A stretch of 64,000 nucleotides of DNA from Aeromicrobium sp. Root236 (GCF_001428805.1 NZ_LMIS01000001.1:3855168-3919167), one strand, 5' to 3'. Counted from the stretch's first letter, positions 27,088 to 38,657 are shown. Numbers and translations: made by a program. The notes: generated by a model from the letters alone, not told the origin.

Positions 27088-27435
27088 ATGCGCCGCTACG
27101 TCGCTGTCCTCGCGATGCTCGTCATGTGCGCCTCGCTGATCTGGGGCATCTGGATACTGGCGGCCGACGTGACGCCCTCCTCGGTCAAGGGCACCGAGAT
27201 GACCTGCGGCAGCGTTCGGGGTGCGCTCGAGGGCAAGCCGCTCTACGGCGGTGAGATGCCCTATCCGCGGGACTGGATCGATCAGTGTCGCGACGCGGCG
27301 CAGGACCGGATCGACTGGATCGTCGTTCCCGCCGTCGCCGGACCGCTGTCAGTGCTCTACCTCGTTGGCGCTCTCCTCGTCGAAGGCCGTCGTGCCAAGG
27401 CCGAGGGACGGTCCGCGGGCGCGATATCGGCCTAG
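27088..27435 (+). CDS. Small hypothetical membrane protein
   Basis: 115 residues: one hydrophobic helix at about 4-26, a short extracytoplasmic loop with two Cys (MTCGS and DQCRD) that may pair, and a second hydrophobic helix at about 78-97, then a charged cytoplasmic tail. No family recognised. The ATG at 27088 is the only sensible start. It lies alone between the putative lipoprotein and the methyltransferase gene. Confidence 0.55.
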   Translation: MRRYVAVLAMLVMCASLIWGIWILAADVTPSSVKGTEMTCGSVRGALEGKPLYGGEMPYPRDWIDQCRDAAQDRIDWIVVPAVAGPLSVLYLVGALLVEGRRAKAEGRSAGAISA

Positions 27436-27486
27436 TGACGCCGCCACCGTCTGGGTGACGCGGTGTCTGCCCTAAAGTCACTGCAC

Positions 27487-28953
27487 ATGGCATCGCGTGG
27501 ATCCAACAGTCAGAGTCGTGTGCGCAGGTACGTCCGGAAGCTCCTCGGCCTCCTCCCGGGACGGCGTGACGAGGCGCTGATCGGCATGCTCCGCCACGCC
27601 CGGTCGTTCGTCACGGGTCGCCCGGTCGCGCAGCCGGCGGGGGCCAGGGCCATCGCCGGCGACGTTCCCGGACGATGGCTCCGCGTCGTCGACCCGACCG
27701 CCACGGGCAGCCGGCAGCTCGAGCGCGAGGTGACCGACCCGACCGAGGCTGCAGCCGTACGGGCCGGCTGGCTCCTCGTCGACGCGCACGAGCGCCTCAG
27801 CCGCCTCGGTGCGCGACAGGTGTTCCAGCACGAGCTCGACGCCTGGCACGCGTACGCCGACGACACGATCGCCCTGCTCAACCACCACGCCAAGCCCGGC
27901 TCCATGGCGGTCCCGGAGAGCAAGATCAACCGGCTGCGCTACCGCCGCACGATGGACTTCGCCCAGCCCGGCGATCGCGTCTTCGACGTGGGATTCGGCC
28001 GGGGCTACCTGGCCGCTCAGCTCATCAAGGAGCGGGGCATCGAGGCCTATCACGGCATCGACGTCGTCCAGGGCTACCTGAAGTCGGCGCTCGAGCTGTT
28101 CGAGGCCAACGGGCTCTCCGACGCGTCGATCGACCTCGAGATCGGCGACCTCTTCGAGCTCACCCGCGAGAAGGTCGAGGGCACCGGCGCCACCTTGATG
28201 ATCTGCTGCGAGGTGCTCGAGCACGTGGACGATGCCGAGCTGGCCCTGCGTACGCTCGCCGACGCGCTGCCCGACGGCGCCGACCTGCTGTTCTCCGTGC
28301 CGCTCCACGGCCGCATGGAGAGCACCTGGGGACATCTGTCGGTGTTCGACGTGGCACGCCTCAAGGAGATGCTCGACGGCGCGGGGCTCCACGCCCACCA
28401 CGTCGAGCCGTTGTCGAACGCCTGGACGTTGGTCGTCGCCTCGCGCAGCCCCGAGCTGTCGCAGCGCGTACGCAACGCCAGCGGGCGCCCGCCGACGCGC
28501 GTCTCGGCGCCCCTGGTGAGCAGCCGTACGTTCCTGCGGATCGACGCGAAGGACATGACCGCACTCGGCGGCCGGACGCGCCTCGAGCCTGACGCGAAGG
28601 ACGGCGACAAGGTCAGCTGCAGCATCACGGCCGAGGGCGGCGTCTCGTTCCCGGTCGACGGCCTCGAGGCCGTACGCGTGCTGTTCGACGTGCCCGAGCC
28701 CGACCAGCTCCTGCGCTTCGAGGTGACGGCGCACGAGGGTGATCGCCTGGCCGGTCAGTGGTCGTGGACGCCCAAGAAGGGTGCCCTCGTCAAGGGCGTG
28801 CAGCGATTCTCGATGCGCCCGGGGGAGAAGGGTCTCAGCTTCAACGCCGGCCCGCACCACGACATCCGGAGCGCCGACCGGGTCGAGGTACGCGTGCACG
28901 CCGTGGCCGGAGGAACGGCGACATTCGGCTTCAAGGCCGCGTTCCTGCCCTGA
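27487..28953 (+). CDS. Class I SAM-dependent methyltransferase (3'-terminal RNA ribose methyltransferase Hen1-like in part)
   Basis: 488 residues. The SAM-binding motif I is FDVGFGRGY (166-174), with motif II GIDVV and the later CCEVLEHVDD, as in Methyltransf_12/23-type enzymes; the EVLEHV motif also occurs in Hen1-type RNA methyltransferases. The C-terminal 130 residues form an extra beta-rich module (FPVDGLEAVRVLFDVPEP ... GQWSW). The substrate is unknown; a sugar or lipid carrier is also possible. ATG at 27487 was chosen because a -10-like TAAAGT lies at 27473-27478, suggesting a leaderless mRNA. Confidence 0.75.
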   Translation: MASRGSNSQSRVRRYVRKLLGLLPGRRDEALIGMLRHARSFVTGRPVAQPAGARAIAGDVPGRWLRVVDPTATGSRQLEREVTDPTEAAAVRAGWLLVDAHERLSRLGARQVFQHELDAWHAYADDTIALLNHHAKPGSMAVPESKINRLRYRRTMDFAQPGDRVFDVGFGRGYLAAQLIKERGIEAYHGIDVVQGYLKSALELFEANGLSDASIDLEIGDLFELTREKVEGTGATLMICCEVLEHVDDAELALRTLADALPDGADLLFSVPLHGRMESTWGHLSVFDVARLKEMLDGAGLHAHHVEPLSNAWTLVVASRSPELSQRVRNASGRPPTRVSAPLVSSRTFLRIDAKDMTALGGRTRLEPDAKDGDKVSCSITAEGGVSFPVDGLEAVRVLFDVPEPDQLLRFEVTAHEGDRLAGQWSWTPKKGALVKGVQRFSMRPGEKGLSFNAGPHHDIRSADRVEVRVHAVAGGTATFGFKAAFLP

Positions 28954-29061
28954 CGTCCAGTCCGGGACATCCGCCCGGACGAGGTGAACACTCGACGACT
29001 CCGAACGGTCGATCCTGGGGGAGTTGACTGCGCATTTGACCCGATGTGCTTACCATCACAT

Positions 29062-30000
29062 ATGGAGTTCGAGACAGCTGCTCGGGCCATTCTCGCCAAC
29101 ATCGAGAAGGTCATCGACGGCAAGCCCGAGGCCGCAGAGGCCGCATTGGTCGTATTTCTCGCCGAAGGGCACCTCTTGATCGAGGATGTTCCGGGTGTCG
29201 GCAAGACCGTTCTCGCCAAGGCCCTCGGCCGTTCGGTGAGCTGCTCGGTGCGACGCATCCAGTTCACGCCTGACCTGTTGCCGTCCGACATCACGGGTGT
29301 CTCGGTCTACAACCAGGCCGATCGTGAGTTCGAGTTCAAGCCCGGTGCGGTGTTCGCCAACATCGTCATCGGTGACGAGATCAACCGCGCCTCGCCCAAG
29401 ACCCAGTCGGCGCTCCTCGAGGCGATGGAGGAGCGGCAGGTCACGGTCGACGGCACGACGTACGTGCTGGCCAGCCCGTTCACGGTCGTCGCGACGCAGA
29501 ACCCTTACGAGATGGAGGGCACGTACGCCCTGCCGGAGGCCCAGCGCGACCGCTTCATGGCCCGCATCTCGATGGGCTACCCCGACTCCGCCGCGGAGCT
29601 CGCCATGGTGCGCGGGCGCGACGCCGAGAACCCGTTCGACGGCCTGGAGTCCGTGGCGTCGATCGAGGACGTGCAGGCGATGATCGCGGCAGCCCGGGCG
29701 ATCTACGTGTCGCCGGCTGTCGAGGAGTACGCGGTCAACATCACGCAGGCGACCCGCATCGATGCCGACCTGCGCCTCGGCGCCAGCCCCCGCGCGACGT
29801 TGCAGCTGGTCCGGGCCGCCAAGGCGCGGGCCGCGATCCAGGGCCGCGACTACGTGCTCCCCGACGACATCGATGCCCTTGCACCGGTCGTGCTGCCTCA
29901 CCGGCTGATCCCGATGCGCGGCGCGTCGAGCGTCGAGGACGTCGTCGACCGCATCATCGCCGAGACTCCGGTCCCAGCCGGCGCCGTCCAGCCGAGCTGA
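29062..30000 (+). CDS. MoxR-family AAA+ ATPase
   Basis: 312 residues. Walker A is EDVPGVGKT (41-49), Walker B IVIGDEINRA, sensor motif TQNPYEMEGTYALPEAQRDRF and the C-terminal lid. MoxR ATPases act as chaperones that activate VWA- or DUF58-containing partners, often for cell-surface enzymes. The ATG at 29062 gives the standard N-terminus. It is followed by a DUF58 gene and a transglutaminase gene, the usual MoxR-DUF58-TgpA operon. Confidence 0.93.
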   Translation: MEFETAARAILANIEKVIDGKPEAAEAALVVFLAEGHLLIEDVPGVGKTVLAKALGRSVSCSVRRIQFTPDLLPSDITGVSVYNQADREFEFKPGAVFANIVIGDEINRASPKTQSALLEAMEERQVTVDGTTYVLASPFTVVATQNPYEMEGTYALPEAQRDRFMARISMGYPDSAAELAMVRGRDAENPFDGLESVASIEDVQAMIAAARAIYVSPAVEEYAVNITQATRIDADLRLGASPRATLQLVRAAKARAAIQGRDYVLPDDIDALAPVVLPHRLIPMRGASSVEDVVDRIIAETPVPAGAVQPS

Positions 30001-30005
30001 CCACC

Positions 30006-31268
30006 ATGACGAGCGAGAGTTCGGCCGGCCGTCTCAGACGGGCCGCGAGCTCGGTCGTGCTCACCCGGCGCGGACTCGGGTTCCTCGTCGCCGGCGTCGT
30101 GAGCTTCGTGGCCGCGCCGATCCTGTCGCTGCCGGCACTGCTCTACGTGACGGGCCTGCTGATCGGGCTCGTGCTGTTCTCCGCCGTGTTCGTCTTCGTG
30201 GGTCACTCCCGCGTCCGCATCGAGCGCTCGTTCTCGCCGCAGGTCGTGCCCCCGGGGCAGATGGCACGCGCGAACGTACGCATCACCAACCTGTCGGTGC
30301 TGCCGTGCCTCGAGGCCAAGTGGTCCGACGTCCTGCCCCACGGCATCTCCGGTGACGCATCGGGCACCCTGCCCGCACTCGGCGGCAGCCACGGCACCGA
30401 CTCGCGCGTCTCGTTCTCGTACGCACTGCAGGGCCTTCGGCGCGGGCGACATCCGATCGGGCCCCTGGGGGTCAACGTCCTGGACCCCTTCGGCCTGGTC
30501 TTCCGCCGGCACACGTTCGGCAGCCCCGAGATGCTGACGGTGCTGCCGCGATGCATCGGCCTGCGACCCATCGCGCCGCGCGGCACGAGCGAGGACGGGG
30601 CGACGCGCCCGGCGCCGCAGCACGTGGGCCTGGGCGAGGACGACGTCATCGCCCGCAACTACCTGCCCGGCGACGCGATGAAACGGCTGCACTGGAAGGC
30701 CACGGCCCACCGCGGCGAGCTCATGGTCCGCCAGGAGGAGCAGCAGCTCACACCGCGTGCGGCGGTCATCCTCGACTGCGAGCCCAACAGCCAGGGCACC
30801 GCCAAGGACCGGCAGGGCGAGTGGGAGTTCTCCTCGGTGTTCGAGTGGTGCGTCGTCGCCACCGCGTCGATCTCGGCGCACCTCGTCAGGGCCGGCTACG
30901 TCGTCGTGCTGCAGTCCAACGGCACCGAGATCGACCGGTTCATCGCCGACGGCCAGGACACGCTCGAGGACGCCATGGTCGACCTTGCCGTGATCGAGCC
31001 GGAGCCGCAGGACAACGATCGTCGGGTGGCACCGGAGCGCGCCGTGTTCATGGTTCTGGGCCGGCTCAGCGTCGAACGGGCGCAGCACTGGGCGGCGCTG
31101 ATGTCGACGTCGCGGGCCGTGCTGGCCCTGGTCGCGTCCAACACGCCCGCAGAAGCGCGAGGGATCCTCGAGGACGCGCGTTGGCGGGTCGTGACCTACA
31201 CCCCCAAGGACGACATCGGCGACCTGTGGACCGAGTTCGACGGGGCGCGTGCGCATGCTGCGGGCTGA
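30006..31268 (+). CDS. DUF58 domain protein
   Basis: 420 residues. Two adjacent hydrophobic helices (about 20-65) anchor it, then a beta-sandwich and the DUF58 core with the signature VIARNYLPGDAMKRLHWKAT. The C-terminal part resembles a VWA-like fold. DUF58 proteins work with MoxR, here the gene 6 bp upstream. It overlaps the following transglutaminase gene by 20 bp, so all three are translated together. Confidence 0.9.
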   Translation: MTSESSAGRLRRAASSVVLTRRGLGFLVAGVVSFVAAPILSLPALLYVTGLLIGLVLFSAVFVFVGHSRVRIERSFSPQVVPPGQMARANVRITNLSVLPCLEAKWSDVLPHGISGDASGTLPALGGSHGTDSRVSFSYALQGLRRGRHPIGPLGVNVLDPFGLVFRRHTFGSPEMLTVLPRCIGLRPIAPRGTSEDGATRPAPQHVGLGEDDVIARNYLPGDAMKRLHWKATAHRGELMVRQEEQQLTPRAAVILDCEPNSQGTAKDRQGEWEFSSVFEWCVVATASISAHLVRAGYVVVLQSNGTEIDRFIADGQDTLEDAMVDLAVIEPEPQDNDRRVAPERAVFMVLGRLSVERAQHWAALMSTSRAVLALVASNTPAEARGILEDARWRVVTYTPKDDIGDLWTEFDGARAHAAG

Positions 31269-33483
31269 GGCGTCGACGCAGCGGGCCGGCAACCGCACGG
31301 TGCGCGACACCTGGTTCGACCACGTCATCATCGGAGTGGCCTTCGCGCTGCTCCTCTCGGGCTTCCGCAGCGTCATCACCGGCAGCGACTGGTGGATCAC
31401 GACCATCCTGGTGGCCACGCTGACCGGCCTGTGCTGCGCTGTGCTGCGCGCCGTCGGGCTGCGCTGGGTCGCGCCGATCGCGATCGTCGTCGAGCTGCTC
31501 GCCCTCGCGTGGATCTTCGTGCCCGGCACGCTGATCGGCATCCTGCCGACGTTCGACACCTTCCGCGAGCTGGGTCACCTGGCGTCTGCCGCGCAGGACA
31601 TCATCGTCGAGGAGCAGGCGCCGGTCGCCGCGGCCAAGCCGGTCGTCCTCGTGATTGCCAGCTCGTTCGGGCTGCTCGTCATCGTCGCGGACGTCCTGCT
31701 CGAGCGACGCCACGCCGCATCGGCCATCGGGCTGTTGCTGCTCTCGGTCTTCGCGACGCCGGCGTTGATCTCCGGCGACACTCCGTCGACGTGGCTGTTC
31801 GTGGTGGTCGCCGCCCTGTGGCTGGTGATCCTGCGCTCCCGCACAGCCCTGAGCGGATCGCTCGCCCGCAGGCAACGTGGTCCGGCCCTCGTCCTCGCCA
31901 CGGCGGCGCTCGCGGCGTCGATCGCGTTCCCGTTGGTCTCACCTGATGTCAGCGCCGTCGCGACATCGTGGGGGAAGCCGCCTCCGGCCGTGTTCGGCCG
32001 CGGCATCAACCCCATGCTCGAGCTCGGCCAGAACCTCCGCCGCAACGGCACCACGACCGCGTTGAGCTACACGACGGGTCTTCCGCAGGCGCCCTATCTC
32101 AAGGTCGCCACGTTGCGGAACTTCACCGGCAAGACGTGGAAGCCCGGCACCAACCAGCAGTTCGGCGCTCCCGAAGGGCAAGAGGCGATCAAGGCCATCG
32201 GCATCAAGGTCGAGAAGGAGTCGACGACCATCACGATCCGGAACCTCAAGACCACGATGCTCCCCGTGCCCTACCCGATGGACAAGGTCACCGGCCTCAA
32301 GGGCAAGTGGCTGCCGGGGTTCGGGCTCACGATGACGTCGCCCGACGACGACACCCGCGGCCAGAAGTACTCCGTCACGAGCCTCGACATCCAGCCGACC
32401 GCCACCCAGATGCGCGCCATCACCACGAGCCCGCGCGACCTGCTCCTCCAGGAGGAGACCAAGCTTCCCGCCAAGACGCCCGCGATCATCGAGCGGACCG
32501 CGCGCAAGGTCACTGAGGGCGCCACGAACGAGTACGACCAGGCGGTCGCCCTGCAGGACTATCTCCGCAACGACGGTGGCTTCGCCTACTCCGAGACCGC
32601 GCCCGTCGCCGATGGCTATGACGGCAACGGCGTCGACGTCATCGCGAAGTTCCTCGAGAAGAGGTCCGGCTACTGCGTGCACTTCTCGTCGGCGATGGCG
32701 GTCATGGCCCGGACGCTGGGCATTCCGTCACGCATCGCCGTCGGCTACGCGCCGGGCAGCGTCGTCGGCATCAAGGACGGCCAGAACCAGTACGAGGCGA
32801 CGTCGGACGACCTGCACGCGTGGACCGAGATCTACTTCGCGGGCATCGGCTGGGTCAGCTTCGAGCCGACGCCCGGTGTCGGCTCGGCGACGTCGTTCAA
32901 GGAGCCGGGCTCGACGACGACGGACACCGACGAGGGCGATGTCGCCAACGCGCCGCGCCGTTCGGTGCGTGAGGAGGCCAACAGCGTCGACAGCACGGCG
33001 GCGAGCTCCTCGGCGACGTCCAAGACCGCTCCCCGGACCGCGCTCATCACGTTCGCCGCGCTGCTCCTGCTCGTCGGCATCCCGGCACTCCTGCGGTGGG
33101 CGCGCCGCCGCTGGCGTCTCAGCCGGGCCGGTTCCTCGGTCGAACCACTGTGGCGCGAGCTCGAGGACACCGCACGCGACTTCGGCATGCCGTTCTCGCC
33201 GACCGACACGCCACGCGGCTTCGCGACCCGCCTCGGCGGGCGTGACGGCATCGACCACGACGCCCTCAACCGGTTGCTCAAGCGGGTCGAGCGGGCGCGA
33301 TTCGCCCGAACCGCGCTCCAGGACGGCGACGGCGCCGACGACCTGAGGGCGATCATCGGCTCGCTTGCCACCGGGGCGTCCCGCGGCGAACGCTGGCGCG
33401 CGATCGCACTGCCGCGCTCGTTGGCAGGCCGCAGGGCGTACATCCCGGACGGCCCGCTGCAGCCGGTGTCAACGCTCGGGTAG
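31249..33483 (+). CDS. Transglutaminase-like membrane protein (TgpA family)
   Basis: 744 residues. Six hydrophobic segments occupy about 20-235, an extracytoplasmic region follows, and the papain-like transglutaminase core has C476 in GYCVHFSSAM, H523 in LHAWTEIYF and the acidic FEPTPG site. One further helix near 605-625 leads to a DUF4129 tail (LWRELEDTARDFGM). It may crosslink or hydrolyse surface peptides under MoxR-DUF58 control. The start overlaps DUF58; a GTG at 31249 and an ATG at 31255 are both possible. The 3' end overlaps the convergent GST-like gene by 15 bp. Confidence 0.9.
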   Translation: MRMLRAEASTQRAGNRTVRDTWFDHVIIGVAFALLLSGFRSVITGSDWWITTILVATLTGLCCAVLRAVGLRWVAPIAIVVELLALAWIFVPGTLIGILPTFDTFRELGHLASAAQDIIVEEQAPVAAAKPVVLVIASSFGLLVIVADVLLERRHAASAIGLLLLSVFATPALISGDTPSTWLFVVVAALWLVILRSRTALSGSLARRQRGPALVLATAALAASIAFPLVSPDVSAVATSWGKPPPAVFGRGINPMLELGQNLRRNGTTTALSYTTGLPQAPYLKVATLRNFTGKTWKPGTNQQFGAPEGQEAIKAIGIKVEKESTTITIRNLKTTMLPVPYPMDKVTGLKGKWLPGFGLTMTSPDDDTRGQKYSVTSLDIQPTATQMRAITTSPRDLLLQEETKLPAKTPAIIERTARKVTEGATNEYDQAVALQDYLRNDGGFAYSETAPVADGYDGNGVDVIAKFLEKRSGYCVHFSSAMAVMARTLGIPSRIAVGYAPGSVVGIKDGQNQYEATSDDLHAWTEIYFAGIGWVSFEPTPGVGSATSFKEPGSTTTDTDEGDVANAPRRSVREEANSVDSTAASSSATSKTAPRTALITFAALLLLVGIPALLRWARRRWRLSRAGSSVEPLWRELEDTARDFGMPFSPTDTPRGFATRLGGRDGIDHDALNRLLKRVERARFARTALQDGDGADDLRAIIGSLATGASRGERWRAIALPRSLAGRRAYIPDGPLQPVSTLG

Positions 33484-34479
33484 CGGGGGAGTGCCGGTGC
33501 CGAAGGGGTTGCCGCCGAGGGACTCGCGGCCGTGCGGTGTCAGCCAGACCTCCGGCTCGGGACCCTTGGGCACGATGCCGGTCGGATTGATGTCGGAGTG
33601 CACCACGTAGTAGTGCGTCTTGATCTGGTCGAAGTCGATCGTCTCGCCGAAGCCGGGCGTCTGGAACAGGTCGCGCGCGTACGCCCAGAGCACCGGCATC
33701 TCGGTCAGCTTCTGCCGATTGCACTTGAAGTGGCCGTGATAGACCGCGTCGAACCGTGCCAGGGTCGTGAAGAGGCGCACGTCGGCCTCGGTGATCGTGT
33801 CGCCCATGAGGTATCGCCGACCCGCCAGCCGTTCCTCGAGCCAGTCGAGCGCGGTGAACAGTCGGTCGTACGCCGCCTCGTACTCGGCCTGTGAACCGGC
33901 GAAGCCGCAGCGGTAGACGCCGTTGTTGACCTCGGTGAAGATCCGCTGCATGACCTCCTCCATCTCGTCGCGGACGGCCTCGGGCCACAGGTCGGGCGCG
34001 CCCTCGCGGTGGAGCTCGGTCCACTCGGTCGCGAAGTCGTGGGTGATCCACGGGAAGTCGTTGGTCACGACCCGGCCCGTCGGCACGTCGACGATCGCCG
34101 GGACCGTGATGCCGCGCGGATAGTCGGGGTAGCGCTTGAAGAACGCCTGCTGCAGGCGCTCGATGCCGAGCACGGGGTCCACGCCGCCGGGGTCCAGGTC
34201 GAACGTCCAGCTGCGCTCGTCATGCGTCGGTCCGCAGTAGCCGATCGAGATCGCGTCCTCGAGCCCCAGCAGCCGGCGCACGATGATCGCCCGGTTGGCC
34301 CATGGGCAGGCCCGGGCCACGATCAGCCGGTAGCGGCCGGCCTCGACGGGCCAGCCATCCGCCGCGTCGCGGGTGATCCGGTCGGGGATGTAGTTCATGT
34401 CGCGGTCGTAGCCCTTGCCGGGCTCGACGTAGGACGCGACCGAGCGGTCGGAGGATTGTTCGTGGAGGGACTCAGCCAT
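33469..34479 (-). CDS. Glutathione S-transferase-like reductase (mycothiol-dependent quinone reductase type)
   Basis: 336 residues of the YqjG/ECM4 Omega-GST-like family. The nucleophilic Cys is in ARACPWANRA, and the C-terminal helical domain carries LFTTLARFDAVYHGHFKCN. In glutathione-lacking actinobacteria these proteins are thought to use mycothiol to reduce quinone adducts. The ATG at 34477-34479 gives MAESLHEQ, the family start, although an open frame continues far upstream antisense to leuA. Divergent from the leuA leader, only 18 bp away. Confidence 0.88.
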   Translation of the reverse strand: MAESLHEQSSDRSVASYVEPGKGYDRDMNYIPDRITRDAADGWPVEAGRYRLIVARACPWANRAIIVRRLLGLEDAISIGYCGPTHDERSWTFDLDPGGVDPVLGIERLQQAFFKRYPDYPRGITVPAIVDVPTGRVVTNDFPWITHDFATEWTELHREGAPDLWPEAVRDEMEEVMQRIFTEVNNGVYRCGFAGSQAEYEAAYDRLFTALDWLEERLAGRRYLMGDTITEADVRLFTTLARFDAVYHGHFKCNRQKLTEMPVLWAYARDLFQTPGFGETIDFDQIKTHYYVVHSDINPTGIVPKGPEPEVWLTPHGRESLGGNPFGTGTPPLPER

Positions 34480-34497
34480 GCTGTTAAAGTAGCCCTC

Positions 34498-34545
34498 ATG
34501 CGGTTCCAGAGCCTGCTCCTTCTCTGCCGCGTCGAGGTCCTCTAG
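34498..34545 (+). CDS. leuL: leuA leader peptide (attenuator)
   Basis: A 15-codon open frame, MRFQSLLLLCRVEVL then TAG, containing six Leu of which four are consecutive (34513-34524). It precedes leuA by 75 bp. Such leucine-rich leaders couple leucyl-tRNA supply to leuA transcription through ribosome stalling, as described for actinobacterial leuA genes. Confidence 0.85.
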   Translation: MRFQSLLLLCRVEVL

Positions 34546-36351
<1,806 letters not shown>

Positions 36352-36358
36352 CCGCGGT

Positions 36359-36390
36359 GTCCTGCCGCCGGTTCACTCCGGCGGCAGGAC
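36359..36390. terminator. Perfect 12-bp hairpin between leuA and the minus-strand glycerol kinase
   Basis: GTCCTGCCGCCG (36359-36370) and CGGCGGCAGGAC (36379-36390) flank an 8-base loop. The stop codon of the minus-strand glycerol kinase lies inside the loop (36373-36375). Likely a bidirectional transcription terminator for two convergent genes; no T-tract is visible. Confidence 0.75.
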
Positions 36391-37881
36391 CCACCCGAGG
36401 GCGTGGTCGACGGCCCGGTTCCACTGCGCCGACTCGCGCTTGCGCACCTTGGCATCCATCTGCGGCCGCCACACGGCGGCGACGTGCCGGTGGTGGCTGA
36501 GCGTCGCCAGGTCGGACCAGTAGCCGACCGTGAGCCCTGCGGCGTACGCGGCGCCGAGGCAGACGGTCTCCGAGACGAGGGGCCGCTCGACCGACGCGTC
36601 GAGCACGTCGCTCAGCATCTGCATCAGCAGGTGGTTCGACGTCATGCCGCCGTCGACCCGCAGGGTCTCCAACGTCAGGCCGAGGTCGCGCCGGATCGCC
36701 TCGACGACCTCCCAGGTCTGCCACGCGGTGGCCTCGAGCACGGCGCGTGCGAGGTGCGCCTTGGTGACGAACGAGGTGAGGCCGACGATCACCCCGCGAG
36801 CGTCCTGGTCCCACCGAGGGGCGTACAGCCCGGAGAATGCCGGCACGATGTAGCACCCGCCGTTGTGGTCCACCGAGCGCGCGAGCGTCTCGATCTGCGG
36901 CGCTGTCGGGATGATCTCGAGGGCGTCCCGCAACCACTGGACGAGGGATCCGGCCATCGCGATCGAGCCCTCGACGGCATAGACCGGGGCGTCGTCGCCG
37001 AGCGCGTACGCGACGGTCGGCAGCACGGACGGACCGGGTGTGGGCCGCTCGGGGCCGGTGTTGATCAGCAGGAACGCGCCGGTGCCGTACGTGCACTTGG
37101 CATCTCCGGGCTCGAAGCAGGTCTGGCCGAACAGTGCTGCCTGCTGGTCGCCCAGTGCCCCGGCGATCGGCACACCCTGCAGTGGCGCGACGCACGTGCC
37201 GTAGATCTCTGCGTTGGAGCGGATGCTCGGCAGCCCGGCTCGGGGGATGTCGAGCAGGTCGAGCATCGTGTCGTCCCACTGGCCGGTCGAGAGGTCCATC
37301 AGCATCGTGCGGCTGGCGTTCGTCACGTCCGTGACGTGCACCCCGCCGTCGAGACCACCGGTGAGGTTCCAGATCAGCCAGCTCTCCATCGTGCCGAACA
37401 GCAGCTCGCCGGCCTCGGCCCGCTGGCGCAGCCCGCGCCGGTGGTCGAGGAGCCAGCGGAGCCGAGGGCCGGCGAAGTAGGTGCGCGGTTGCAGCCCGGT
37501 CACCGCCATGACCTTGTCGGTCGCGCCCTTGGCGACCAGGTCGTCGACGATGTCTGACGTACGTGTGTCCTGCCACGTGATCGCCGGCGCGACGGATCGC
37601 CCGGTCGTGCGGTCCCAGACCACCGTGGTCTCGCGCTGGTTGGCGATGCCGAGGGCCGCGACCTGCCGGTGGTGGAGCCCCGCCTGCGCCAGGGCCTCGG
37701 GGACGAGACGCTGCACGTGCCGCCAGATCTCGTCGGCGTCCTGCTCGGCCCACCCCGGGCGGGGGAACGTCTGGTGGTGCTCGCGCTGGGCCAGCGAACG
37801 GGTCCGCCCCTGCCGGTCGAAGATCATGCACCGCGTCGACGTCGTGCCTTGGTCGATCGCGGCGATGACGGTCTCGTTCAC
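36373..37881 (-). CDS. glpK2: Glycerol kinase, second copy
   Basis: 502 residues of the FGGY sugar-kinase family. DQGTTSTR (10-17) is the phosphate-binding start, followed by NQRETTV, TWQDTRTSD and GDQQAALFGQ. It phosphorylates glycerol to glycerol 3-phosphate with ATP. It diverges markedly from the glpK at 39671, and shares an operon with the IclR regulator (ATG overlaps the regulator's stop, ATGA). It may serve a related polyol or a different expression condition. The symbol glpK2 is only a label for the second copy. Confidence 0.9.
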   Translation of the reverse strand: MNETVIAAIDQGTTSTRCMIFDRQGRTRSLAQREHHQTFPRPGWAEQDADEIWRHVQRLVPEALAQAGLHHRQVAALGIANQRETTVVWDRTTGRSVAPAITWQDTRTSDIVDDLVAKGATDKVMAVTGLQPRTYFAGPRLRWLLDHRRGLRQRAEAGELLFGTMESWLIWNLTGGLDGGVHVTDVTNASRTMLMDLSTGQWDDTMLDLLDIPRAGLPSIRSNAEIYGTCVAPLQGVPIAGALGDQQAALFGQTCFEPGDAKCTYGTGAFLLINTGPERPTPGPSVLPTVAYALGDDAPVYAVEGSIAMAGSLVQWLRDALEIIPTAPQIETLARSVDHNGGCYIVPAFSGLYAPRWDQDARGVIVGLTSFVTKAHLARAVLEATAWQTWEVVEAIRRDLGLTLETLRVDGGMTSNHLLMQMLSDVLDASVERPLVSETVCLGAAYAAGLTVGYWSDLATLSHHRHVAAVWRPQMDAKVRKRESAQWNRAVDHALGWVLPPE

Positions 37882-38657
37882 GCGTGCAGCCCGAGGGAGC
37901 GGGAGATCGAGGCGGCCGTGTCGACCGTCGCGCGGATGATCGTGTCGAGCGGTGGGCCGGCGTGGCGGAACACCTTCTCGACCGGCCCGGTCACCGCCAG
38001 CGCGCCGACCCCGATGCCGCCGTAGCCACGCAGGGGCACGGCGAGGGCCCCGATCCCGGGTATGAGCTCGCTGCCCTCGGACGACCAGCCGCGTGCACGG
38101 ATGCGGTGCAGCTCGGCGTCCAGCGCCGCACGGCTGACCAGGGTCCGCGGGGTGTAGCGCTCCAGAGCCCGGGGACTCGACGGCGTGCCGGCGACGAACC
38201 CGAGCATGATCTTGCCCAGGGCGCTGGCGTGGAACGGCAGCACCTCGCCGATGCGCAGCTGCTGCAACGAGCCGCCCGGCCGGAAGACGTGGTGCACGAT
38301 GCGGGCGCCCTCGGGATCGGGGAAGCCGATGTGCACCTCGAGGCGGGTGCGCGATGCCAGCGCGTCCGACCAGTTCATCGCGTGCGAGCGCAGGTCGTTG
38401 GGGTCCAGCCCCGACTCGTGGAGGTTGCGGATGCCGTCGCCGAGCGAGTAGTCGGACGTGACCCGGTCCTGGTGGACGAACCCCACGTCGCGCAGCGTGC
38501 GGACGAGTCCGAAGATCGTGGGTTTGGGCAGGTCAAGGGCGTCGGCGATCTCGGAGAGACGCAGCGGACGACCCGCCCCGCCGAGGATCCGAAGCACCGC
38601 GGCCGCACGCTCGACAGATTGGATGGCCCCCGGCACATCAGTGACGTTAGCGCGCAC
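37878..38657 (-). CDS. IclR-family transcriptional regulator (GylR-like)
   Basis: 259 residues. The N-terminal winged helix (SVERAAAVLRILGGAGRPLR, then LSEIADALDLPKPTIFGLVRTL) is typical IclR, followed by the effector-binding domain with SALGKIML and the later PLRGYGGIGVGALAV. By homology with Streptomyces GylR it probably controls glycerol genes with glycerol 3-phosphate as effector. The GTG at 38657 is only 22 bp from the palindrome 38679-38697 on the divergent glpF side. It is followed by its operon partner glycerol kinase. Confidence 0.87.
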   Translation of the reverse strand: MRANVTDVPGAIQSVERAAAVLRILGGAGRPLRLSEIADALDLPKPTIFGLVRTLRDVGFVHQDRVTSDYSLGDGIRNLHESGLDPNDLRSHAMNWSDALASRTRLEVHIGFPDPEGARIVHHVFRPGGSLQQLRIGEVLPFHASALGKIMLGFVAGTPSSPRALERYTPRTLVSRAALDAELHRIRARGWSSEGSELIPGIGALAVPLRGYGGIGVGALAVTGPVEKVFRHAGPPLDTIIRATVDTAASISRSLGLHA

